A stretch of DNA of 8,722 nucleotides from assembly GCA_017543805.1 (NCBI GenBank), contig JAFYFK010000104.1, positions 1 through 8,722 of the forward strand, given 5' to 3'. This document shows, piece after piece, positions 1 to 5,755 of this stretch. The translations under genes were made by a program, and so were the position numbers. The stretch is from Bacillota bacterium. GTDB lineage: Bacteria; Bacillota; Clostridia; Peptostreptococcales; Anaerovoracaceae. Numbering within the stretch: the stretch's first letter is position 1; every line of letters starts with the position of its first letter. Under the pieces are notes generated by a model. The model had not been told where the DNA came from and ran no database searches. It was given only the letters and a program-made list of their open reading frames with translations.

Positions 1-1472
1 CCGTAATAAATGCAAGTGCTGAAGAGCATGTTGTACAGACCTAGCTTCAAACCTCTGTTGCCGACGGAAACGATGAGCGGATCCTTCAGCGAAGACCTTA
101 ATGACAGCCTGTAGTAATTACCTGTAATGCTGTTCAGTTCGTTTGACATATACAGTGTTGCGCCTTCAAGATCGTCTTTATCCAGGTAATTTAGCACCAG
201 CAGCTTTGCGAAGGCAGTAAACAGGTCGCGCTCATCGATGTTCTTGATGGTGCTGTCTACAAGCTCCTTGGAGTCTTTCACGTCGTACTCGTCGGACACC
301 GATCCGAGATAGTCGGAGACGACCTTAAGATCTTCCTTGCCGTATTCGTTGACGGCCTTGTCGGCCCATTCGTTATACGTTAATGTTATCTCATTGTTGA
401 TCTCGTCCTTGAATTCGGGCAGCAAGGCCTTGGCAGACTCAAGGACGTCGGCTGCGGCAGTATATTCGCCGTTTTCGCGGACTTCCTTTGCGTCTTTATA
501 GACAGAATCCATATATGCTTTTGCGACCTTGTCGTTATTCAGACCCTTGAAGCCAGGGAAAATGTCCTTCTTGGCGCGCAGCAGCTGAACTGCCTTGTCA
601 GGCTTGTCTTCGCTGAAGAGTTTCTCCGCGGCCATGTCGACCGATGATTCCAGCGACTCGAAATTGAAAACTTCGTCGGGCTCTTCCCTTTCTTTGAGCA
701 CTTCGGAAAGGTTTCTGAAATCGATTATGCCTTCGGTGACCTTTCCTTCTTCTATGGAGTTGAGCGCTCTTTCGGAATAGAGCTCGTACTGCAGGGCAAA
801 TGCGTCGTAATTGCTTTCGTCGAGCGCTTTTATCTCGTCGATCTCAGCGAGCGCGGTCTCGTAATCCGACGACGCGAACGCCGCCTGCGCGGCCTTTGTG
901 TGTTTGGCGATCTTTGTCGAAGGCAGACTGTTATAAATAAGAAAGCCCGCAATTGCCGCTACGACCAGCACCGCCGCGATTATCAGCGGCAGTTTGCTCT
1001 TCTTTTTGGGAGCCGGGGTATCGGACGGAGCTGCGGGTTCCGCGGGGGGAACTTCCGCTGCTTTTTCCTCTGCAGGCTCCTCAGCCGAAGCTTCTGCCGG
1101 TTCCTCCGCGGCAATTTCCTCTGCCGGTGCTTCCGCGGCGTTCGCGGCCGCGTCGGCAAAGCTTGCGGCGGGCGCTTCTTCCTGTATTTCCGGTTCAGGT
1201 TCAACGGCTTCAGCCGCTTCCTCGACAGGTTCCGGAACCGGTTCAGGTTCAATGGTTTCAACAACTTCCGTGGCAGCCTCTTCGACTGCAGCGGCCTCTT
1301 CAGCAGTTTCCTCCACCGCTTCCGTCACTTCGGCTGAAACTTCTTCAACAGCAGTTTCAGTTTCCTGTACGGCTTCTTCCACAACTTCCGCAACATCAGC
1401 AGTCTTTGCTCCGCAGTACGGACAGAACAGCGCGTCGTCGGGGAGCTTTTTTCCGCATTTATGGCAAAACAT
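1..1472 (-). CDS. Zinc-ribbon, acidic-linker, single-pass membrane protein with helical (TPR-like) outer domain; C-terminus off the left edge
   Basis: The first 490 codons of a larger protein are present, and the stop lies beyond base 1. The ATG at 1472-1470 has a strong AAGGAGG (1479-1485) six bases upstream. Residues 1-23 form a zinc ribbon with two CxxC knuckles (C3, C6, C17, C20; MFCHKCGKK and FCPYCGAK). Residues about 26-151 are a low-complexity Glu/Ala/Pro/Val linker ending in KKKSK. Residues about 161-180 are one hydrophobic transmembrane helix (PLIIAAVLVVAAIAGFLIY). Residues about 182 onward are charged and helical, with TPR-like stretches (for example FASSDYETALAEIDEIKALD). The positive KKK before the helix suggests a cytoplasmic ribbon and an outer C-terminal domain. 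It follows mgtE by 26 nt and is probably co-transcribed with it. Function is unknown. Similar zinc-ribbon membrane proteins are common in Firmicutes and usually lack an assigned role. The architecture is clear; any role would be a guess. Confidence 0.85.
   Translation of the reverse strand, partial: MFCHKCGKKLPDDALFCPYCGAKTADVAEVVEEAVQETETAVEEVSAEVTEAVEETAEEAAAVEEAATEVVETIEPEPVPEPVEEAAEAVEPEPEIQEEAPAASFADAAANAAEAPAEEIAAEEPAEASAEEPAEEKAAEVPPAEPAAPSDTPAPKKKSKLPLIIAAVLVVAAIAGFLIYNSLPSTKIAKHTKAAQAAFASSDYETALAEIDEIKALDESNYDAFALQYELYSERALNSIEEGKVTEGIIDFRNLSEVLKEREEPDEVFNFESLESSVDMAAEKLFSEDKPDKAVQLLRAKKDIFPGFKGLNNDKVAKAYMDSVYKDAKEVRENGEYTAAADVLESAKALLPEFKDEINNEITLTYNEWADKAVNEYGKEDLKVVSDYLGSVSDEYDVKDSKELVDSTIKNIDERDLFTAFAKLLVLNYLDKDDLEGATLYMSNELNSITGNYYRLSLRSSLKDPLIVSVGNRGLKLGLYNMLFSTCIYY
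1020..1397 (-). repeat. Low-complexity coding repeat (Glu/Ala/Pro-rich linker)
   Basis: About 126 codons between the zinc ribbon and the membrane helix consist almost entirely of Glu, Ala, Val, Pro and Thr in irregular repeats such as EEPAEASAEEPAEE and EPEPVPEP. There is no exact tandem unit, so this is compositional rather than a true microsatellite. The bias opens long spurious reading frames on the opposite strand. Such linkers are expected to be disordered and extended, and could hold the ribbon away from the membrane; that is inference. Confidence 0.75.
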
Positions 1473-1498
1473 TCCTGGCCTCCTTCTAAACCGGGGAT

Positions 1499-2893
1499 CT
1501 ATAATTTAAGGATCATCGTCGCAAAGTTCATGTAGACCATCAGCGACAGGGCGTCGACGATAGTCGTGATCAGCGGCGATGCCATTACGGCGGGGTCAAA
1601 GCCCAGCTTTTTGGCGAACATCGGGAGCGTGCAGCCTATGCACTTTGCTATCATTACGGTAATGACAAGCGACAGGCAGACCGTCGCGGCCACCGGAACA
1701 GTGATCGCGTCGTTGTGCATCAGCATGCGGTCTACCAGCATTATCTTAACAAAGGAGATGACCGACAGCGAAATGCCGCAGAGCACCGCTATGCGGATCT
1801 CCTTCCATATTACCTCAACAAGATCCCCGAATTCGATGTCGCCCATCGAAAGGCCTCGGATGACCGTTACCGAAGCCTGCGAACCGGAGTTTCCGCCCGT
1901 ATCCATCAGCATCGGTATAAAAGCTGTAAGCGCGACCTGGGCAGCCAGGGCGCTTTCGAACTTCGTTATTATGATCCCGGTAAACGTAGCCGAGACCATA
2001 AGGAGCAGCAGCCAGGGAATGCGCTGCTTATAGATCTCCAGGACTCCGGACCTGAGGTAAGGATGCTCTGACGGGATAATAGCCGCCATCTTTTCGATAT
2101 CCTCCGTAGCCTCTTCGGTAATGACGTCGATAGCGTCGTCTACGGTTACGATACCTACGAGCCTGTCTTCCTTGTCCACTACCGGAAGAGCCGTAAAGTC
2201 GTATTTGTCGAACATCTGCGCTACGACTTCCTTGTCGTCCGTCGTATAGACGCTTATGACGTTCTCTTCCATTATGTCCTGTATCTTATCCTCGTAGTCC
2301 GCAAGGAGCAGTTCTCTGACAGATACAGTTCCGATCAGCTTTTTCCGGTCGGTGACGTAACAGGTGTAAATAGTCTCCTTGTCCACGCCGGCCGCCCTGA
2401 TGTTGGCAAAAGCGTCGCGGACGGTCATATCCTTGCGCAGCTCAATATACTCGATAGTCATTATCGAGCCGGCGGAATCCTCGGGATACTGGAGTATCTG
2501 GTTTATGTTCTTTCTTGTGGCGGAGTCTACATTGCGGAGTATCCTGCTGACCACGTTTGCAGGCATTTCCTCGATGATGTCGACGGTATCGTCGAGGAAC
2601 ATGTCGTCCAGCATGGTCTCGAGCTCTTTATCCGAGAAAGAACGAATAAGGAGCTCCTGCATGTCCGGATTCATTTCGATGAATGTATCCGCCGCGAGCT
2701 CCTTAGGTAAGATCCTGAACAGCAGCGGCAGTTCCTCCTGAGTTATCCTCTCCTCATCCAGCAGATCTTCCGCAGCTTCCGCGATATCCGCGGGGTTGAG
2801 GTTGGAAAGGAGTTCTCTCAGCTGTGCGTATCGTTTGGACTTAAGCAGCTCCGGTATCTGTTCGAAAAGCTGTTCCATTTCCATCTCGTCCAT
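1499..2893 (-). CDS. mgtE: MgtE-family magnesium channel/transporter
   Basis: Mg2+-selective channel of the inner membrane, 464 aa, close to the usual family length of about 450. Residues 1 to about 130 are the acidic helical MgtE N domain (NPADIAEAAEDLL near 33-45). Residues about 137-200 and 202-262 are two CBS domains, the second containing FTALPVVDKEDRLVGIVTVDDA. Residues about 290-464 form the membrane domain with about five helices. It contains the conserved PMLMDTGGNSGSQ (327-339) and the late-helix Asp (D447, in ITTIVDALSL), matching the pore Asp of characterised MgtE. In this family the cytosolic N and CBS domains sense Mg2+ and gate the pore. The ATG at 2893 has AGGAGG (2901-2906) seven bases upstream. 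It lies 48 nt after the C_GCAxxG_C_C gene and 26 nt before the zinc-ribbon gene, so it is probably mid-operon. The 48-nt leader is too short for an M-box riboswitch. Confidence 0.96.
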   Translation of the reverse strand: MDEMEMEQLFEQIPELLKSKRYAQLRELLSNLNPADIAEAAEDLLDEERITQEELPLLFRILPKELAADTFIEMNPDMQELLIRSFSDKELETMLDDMFLDDTVDIIEEMPANVVSRILRNVDSATRKNINQILQYPEDSAGSIMTIEYIELRKDMTVRDAFANIRAAGVDKETIYTCYVTDRKKLIGTVSVRELLLADYEDKIQDIMEENVISVYTTDDKEVVAQMFDKYDFTALPVVDKEDRLVGIVTVDDAIDVITEEATEDIEKMAAIIPSEHPYLRSGVLEIYKQRIPWLLLLMVSATFTGIIITKFESALAAQVALTAFIPMLMDTGGNSGSQASVTVIRGLSMGDIEFGDLVEVIWKEIRIAVLCGISLSVISFVKIMLVDRMLMHNDAITVPVAATVCLSLVITVMIAKCIGCTLPMFAKKLGFDPAVMASPLITTIVDALSLMVYMNFATMILKL

Positions 2894-2941
2894 CTGATTA
2901 CCTCCTCTCTTTCAGGCAGGGCGCCGCTTTCAGCGCTTTTT

Positions 2942-3340
2942 TTATTCTATCTGCATTACTTTACATACAGTTTCTATTGCTGTGTATATGAGACCGTCGC
3001 AGAAAGGTTTCTTTTCCTTTCCGGGCTCCTCTACGTTTTTTCGCAGCAAGACAGCGCAGTCTACGTCCCCTCCGTAGGCTGTGCTTATTATCTCCATAAA
3101 CTCCGCGCGCTGTTCGTCCGTGCAGCCGAGCAGGCCCATGGCCATAAGGCTTCCGGTGATGGCTCCGCACATGGCGCCGACCTTCATTCCGCCGCCGAAG
3201 TTCTTCGCTACTTTAAAGGCGTCTTCGGCAGAAAGCCCCGCTTCCGGAGCAAATGTCATTAAAACAGTCTGCGTGCAGTTGTGATGAGGCTCTTCGATCG
3301 CCCTGTAAGCCCTTGCGCGCTCAAGATATTTTTCGTACAT
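2942..3340 (-). CDS. C_GCAxxG_C_C family putative redox protein
   Basis: A small soluble protein of 132 aa that matches the C_GCAxxG_C_C family (PF09719/TIGR01909), which is typical of anaerobes. The signature is seen as C22 (HHNCTQTV), then GGGMKVGAMCGAITG with C58, then C95 (DVDCAVLLRKN) and C114 (KPFCDGLI), plus C73 and C126. No signal peptide or transmembrane segment is visible. The family is thought to be redox-active or metal-binding because of its spaced cysteines, and is sometimes fused or adjacent to oxidoreductases; no biochemical role is established to my knowledge. The start at 3340 has an AGGGGA-type ribosome binding site at about 3346-3351 that overlaps the stop codon (TAG, 3350-3352) of the preceding gene. 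This indicates translational coupling to the MltG-domain gene. Confidence 0.9.
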   Translation of the reverse strand: MYEKYLERARAYRAIEEPHHNCTQTVLMTFAPEAGLSAEDAFKVAKNFGGGMKVGAMCGAITGSLMAMGLLGCTDEQRAEFMEIISTAYGGDVDCAVLLRKNVEEPGKEKKPFCDGLIYTAIETVCKVMQIE

Positions 3341-3349
3341 ATCTGTCCC

Positions 3350-3865
3350 CTATTTTGTGAGGATATCCGCGATCTCGGCGGCTGTGGCGCCTTCGGGGAT
3401 CGTGAATGTTCCGGCTTTGATCTTGGTCTCCTTGCCGGAGATGGCGGTCATGAAATCGTTCTTGGAAGTGACATAACCGGCCTGAACAAGAAGATCTCCG
3501 ATCTTGCTCGCGGAAGATCCCTTGGGAACTTCGAACTTACCGGAAGGCTTTGGAGCGTCTGAAGCGGCAGGAGTTTCCGCCGGAGTCTCGGTGCCTTCCC
3601 CGCTGGGTTCCTCGCTGTCCTCGGGGCTGGTGTTTTCGGGATTCTCGTTGAGGTTTTCGTCGACAGTGGTCGGCGTCAGATCCACGTTGTCCAGATTGGC
3701 GTCGGCTGTCTGCACAGGATTGTTTCCGCCTTTTTCAGCGACGTAGTTAGGATAATCCATTATCGAATTGACGCGCCAGACGATCACGACCGCGGCAACG
3801 GCGATTATGAGCAGCGCTACAAAAATATCGTTATAGTCATAGATGAAATCTCTTATTTTCTTCAT
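3350..3865 (-). CDS. Membrane-anchored protein with a lone MltG/YceG-type LysM-like domain
   Basis: 171 aa. Residues 1-12 are a short cytoplasmic start, 13-31 a transmembrane helix (FVALLIIAVAAVVIVW), about 45-108 a Pro/Glu/Thr/Asn-rich disordered linker, and about 109-171 a compact domain. That domain reads FEVPKGSSASKIGDLLVQAG, then SKNDFMTAIS, then AGTFTIPEGATAAEIADILTK. This is the pattern of the LysM-like subdomain preceding the catalytic core of the endolytic transglycosylase MltG (YceG). The catalytic domain is absent: full MltG is about 330-400 aa, and the gene ends normally at TAG 3350-3352. The domain should face the cell wall and may bind peptidoglycan or a partner, but it cannot cleave glycan as MltG does. 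The ATG at 3865 has AGGGGG (3873-3878) seven bases upstream. It is the first gene of the leftward operon. Database annotation may call it MltG; I consider that misleading. Confidence 0.82.
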   Translation of the reverse strand: MKKIRDFIYDYNDIFVALLIIAVAAVVIVWRVNSIMDYPNYVAEKGGNNPVQTADANLDNVDLTPTTVDENLNENPENTSPEDSEEPSGEGTETPAETPAASDAPKPSGKFEVPKGSSASKIGDLLVQAGYVTSKNDFMTAISGKETKIKAGTFTIPEGATAAEIADILTK

Positions 3866-3890
3866 AGTTGTACCCCCTAATATACAAGAT

Positions 3891-3899
3891 ATTATATCA
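3891..3899 (-). promoter_or_regulatory. Extended -10 promoter (TGATATAAT) of the leftward operon
   Basis: Read on the minus strand, 3899-3891 is TGATATAAT: a perfect TATAAT hexamer with the TG extension. It lies about 25 bp upstream of the ATG at 3865, giving an expected start of transcription near 3884. The -35 at 17-bp spacing (TAGATT, 3919-3914) is weak, as is common with extended -10 promoters. It sits in the 78-bp gap behind the radical SAM gene, so it would drive the MltG-domain, C_GCAxxG_C_C, mgtE and zinc-ribbon genes. Confidence 0.7.
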
Positions 3900-3943
3900 C
3901 CATGAAAATCGTAAATCTACATATAGTTGTTTTAGATTGACAA

Positions 3944-4885
3944 TTAATATTTCTGAAATCCCTGATATGTCCCCCTGCGTTTGAATTCCTGCTGGATGGC
4001 GTTCAGTACGGTATGTTTGTTGCGGGTCCATTCCGGCGCGATCAGAGCGTCCTGCGGAGCGTCGCCTGTCAGGCGGTGCACCGTGACCTCCCGCGGCGTG
4101 CGTTCGAGAATGTCGCAGACGATCCCGACATAATCGTCAAGAGAAAGCAGCTCAAAGGGCTGATCTTTATACATCTCCCCGAGCCTTGTGTTTTCCATGA
4201 TATGAAGCATATGCAGCTTAAGGCCGAAAGGATTAAAGCTGTTAACGTATTCCGCGGACCGGAGCATGTCTTCCCTGCTTTCGCCGGGCAGCCCGAGTAT
4301 CAGATGCGTGACGTACCTGATGCCGCGCCGTTCCAGTTCTGCTGCGGCCTTTTCATAAACCGCGTTTTCATAACACCTGTTTATGTAATCCGCGGTATTC
4401 TGATTGCTCGTCTGCAGCCCCAGCTCCACCCAGAGGAAAGTCTTTTCGTTATATTCGCTCAGAAGGTCAAGAACATCCTCCGGCAGACAGTCCGGCCGCG
4501 TAGCGACAGCAAGACCGACAATGGAAGGATCCTCAGGGCGGGTGACGCGAAGAGAGGCATCCCACAGGCTTCTCAGCCTTTCGACCGGGGCGTAGGTATT
4601 TGTGAAATTCTGAAAATACGCTATATACTTAGCTTCCGGCCATTTGCGGCGCGTCAGCTCTATCTCATGAGGGATATCCGACGCAAAACGCCCCGAACCG
4701 TCCTCAGCACAAAAAAGACAGCCGCCTGTGCCGCAGCGGCCGTCCCTGTTAGGGCAGGTAAAACCTCCGTCAAGCGAAAGCTTGACGATCCTGCACCCGA
4801 ATTCCTTCTTTAGATAAGGACCTATCGCGTTATATCGAATGCTTCCGAAAGGTCCGACTGGTCTGCCTGTTCCCCTGCCTCGCAA
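3944..4885 (-). CDS. yhcC: TIGR01212 / YhcC-type radical SAM protein (Elp3-like; B. subtilis YtqA relative)
   Basis: 313 aa, the usual size for TIGR01212. The radical SAM cluster motif is C44-x11-C56-x2-C59 (CPNRDG, then GGCLFC), the Elp3-like long-spaced form typical of YhcC/YtqA. It is followed by the family strings YFQNFTNTY (90-98), VATRPDCL (127-134), WVELGLQT (152-159), LILGLPGE (195-202) and KLHMLHIMENT (223-233). It should bind a [4Fe-4S] cluster and S-adenosylmethionine. The B. subtilis member YtqA (MnmL) has been linked to wobble-uridine tRNA modification; assigning that role here is inference, and no MnmM methylase is in the window. The start is TTG at 4885, with AGGAG (4892-4896) six bases upstream. 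No ATG, GTG or TTG lies between it and the conserved RYNAIGPYLKK (17-27). It begins one codon after the nadE stop, in the same frame. C51 is an extra cysteine inside the motif loop. Confidence 0.9.
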   Translation of the reverse strand: MRGRGTGRPVGPFGSIRYNAIGPYLKKEFGCRIVKLSLDGGFTCPNRDGRCGTGGCLFCAEDGSGRFASDIPHEIELTRRKWPEAKYIAYFQNFTNTYAPVERLRSLWDASLRVTRPEDPSIVGLAVATRPDCLPEDVLDLLSEYNEKTFLWVELGLQTSNQNTADYINRCYENAVYEKAAAELERRGIRYVTHLILGLPGESREDMLRSAEYVNSFNPFGLKLHMLHIMENTRLGEMYKDQPFELLSLDDYVGIVCDILERTPREVTVHRLTGDAPQDALIAPEWTRNKHTVLNAIQQEFKRRGTYQGFQKY

Positions 4886-4888
4886 AGC

Positions 4889-5626
4889 CTACTCCTGCTC
4901 ATTGCCGTAGACCGCCGGCATATGGCGCTTGTGCTCGCTTCTGCTGTGGAAGCGGTCGATTATAGCCTTGTCGTGTTCAGTGGCCTCGCCGGTGGTGATG
5001 TATTTATCGATCGCGGCGTAGCTGACGCCCATTTCACCTTCGTCCGTCTGCCCCTCAAAGAGCCCCGCGGAAGGAGCCTTTTTCCTGATGCTTTCCGGCG
5101 CGTCGAGGAAGTCCAGAAATTCGTAGATCTCCGTTACGGTAAGGTCGCCTATGGGGTTGAAATCATACGCTCCGTCACCCCACTTGGTGAAATACCCCAT
5201 ATATGCCTCACTGCGGTTTCCCGTGCCGGCGACCAGGCGGTTTTCCGACTGCCCTATCGTATACAGTGTAAGCATCCTGAGGCGCGGCGCGATGTTGGCG
5301 ATCGCCGGGTCGGTCGCGTCTGCGGCGTCAGCGATCTGCTTCAGAAATTCTTCTTTTACAGACGAAAGGTCGACCAAACGGGTATCGATGCCAAACTGCT
5401 CCGCGAGCGCATTGCCGTCTGCCTTGTCCTGGCCGTAATTGATTTTGGAGGTGCAGGGCATAATGATGCCGACGGTATCTTCGCAGGCCATCTTGCAGAG
5501 TATTCCGACCAGCGCGCTGTCCTTGCCGCCGGAATTCCCGAAGATAATGCCTTTGGAACCGCTCTCGGCAAGCTTGTTCCTGATGAATCCTATTCTGTTT
5601 TCAAGTTCTTTTTGATAGTCTCTCAT
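4889..5626 (-). CDS. nadE: Ammonia-dependent NAD+ synthetase
   Basis: Catalyses the last step of NAD synthesis: ATP-dependent amidation of nicotinate adenine dinucleotide to NAD+. The 245-aa length, with no N-terminal nitrilase domain, places it in the short ammonia-dependent class. The N-type PP-loop is GNSGGKDSA (30-38). Other family strings are IIMPC (54-58), LVAGTGNRSE (131-140), YFTKWGDGAYDFNPIGDLT (145-163, deamido-NAD/ATP site), PSAGLFEGQTDEGEMG (185-200) and SEHKRHMPA (230-238). The PP-loop carries Lys where many homologues have Ile or Val (GIDSA); the core SGGxDS is intact. ATG at 5626 has AGAGGT (5635-5640) eight bases upstream. It is followed at one-codon distance by the radical SAM gene, so they form an operon. 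It is divergent from gap, across a 129-bp gap that holds both promoters. Confidence 0.96.
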   Translation of the reverse strand: MRDYQKELENRIGFIRNKLAESGSKGIIFGNSGGKDSALVGILCKMACEDTVGIIMPCTSKINYGQDKADGNALAEQFGIDTRLVDLSSVKEEFLKQIADAADATDPAIANIAPRLRMLTLYTIGQSENRLVAGTGNRSEAYMGYFTKWGDGAYDFNPIGDLTVTEIYEFLDFLDAPESIRKKAPSAGLFEGQTDEGEMGVSYAAIDKYITTGEATEHDKAIIDRFHSRSEHKRHMPAVYGNEQE

Positions 5627-5649
5627 TAAATTGTACCTCTCTGGACGAA

Positions 5650-5678
5650 ATTATAGCACAAACTTATATTATTGTGGT
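5650..5678 (-). promoter_or_regulatory. nadE promoter: extended -10 (TGCTATAAT)
   Basis: On the minus strand, 5658-5650 reads TGCTATAAT: a perfect hexamer with TG extension. Transcription should start near 5643, leaving a very short leader of about 17 nt that holds the nadE ribosome binding site. At 17-bp spacing the -35 would be ACCACA (5678-5673), only 3 of 6 to consensus, and it overlaps the -10 of the divergent gap promoter. Confidence 0.7.
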
Positions 5679-5683
5679 ATAAT
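5655..5683 (+). promoter_or_regulatory. gap promoter: extended -10 (TGGTATAAT)
   Basis: On the plus strand, 5675-5683 is TGGTATAAT, again a perfect TATAAT with TG extension. Expected start of transcription is near 5690, giving a leader of about 65 nt before the gap ATG. The -35 at 17-bp spacing (AGCACA, 5655-5660) is weak and overlaps the nadE -10. Confidence 0.7.
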
Positions 5684-5743
5684 CTCTAAGGTTACGACCA
5701 AAACAGTATTTAATTACATTTCACAAATATTTTTGCGTTATGC

Positions 5744-5750
5744 AAGGAGG
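5744..5750 (+). promoter_or_regulatory. Strong ribosome binding site of gap (AAGGAGG)
   Basis: A full AAGGAGG sits five bases before the ATG at 5756. It fixes the start and fits a highly expressed gene. A weak inverted pair TTGC/GCAA immediately overlaps its 5' side (about 5733-5745). Confidence 0.85.
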
Positions 5751-5755
5751 AAATT

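Larger units (their letters stand above)
5650..5683. repeat. 34-bp near-perfect inverted repeat spanning both divergent promoters
   Basis: ATTATAGCACAA (5650-5661) and TTGTGGTATAAT (5672-5683) are reverse complements at 11 of 12 positions. The exception is G5656 against G5677. They are separated by 10 bp of AT-rich DNA. Each arm is the extended -10 of one direction and the position of the weak -35 of the other. This may be a symmetric bidirectional promoter, an operator, or both. Confidence 0.75.

Noticed and set aside
900..1509. Three overlapping plus-strand frames and one minus-strand frame rich in Ser/Ala, Arg or Pro/Leu
   Set aside because: They are by-products of the low-complexity Glu/Ala/Pro coding region on the minus strand.
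2926..2947. GC-rich palindromes followed by TTTTTTT on the plus strand, terminator-like
   Set aside because: Only a 4-bp usable stem, and the T-run is on the strand with no gene; on the minus strand it reads as A-run before the stem.
4013..4813. Long plus-strand open frame opposite the radical SAM gene
   Set aside because: No motif or binding site; the minus-strand protein has clear family signatures throughout. The same applies to 4922-5629 opposite nadE.
5710..5727. TTCACAA half-site suggesting a Rex (NADH-sensing) operator before gap
   Set aside because: The left half does not match TTGTnAA, and the CACAA/TTGTG of the 5650-5683 palindrome is in the opposite orientation to a Rex site.
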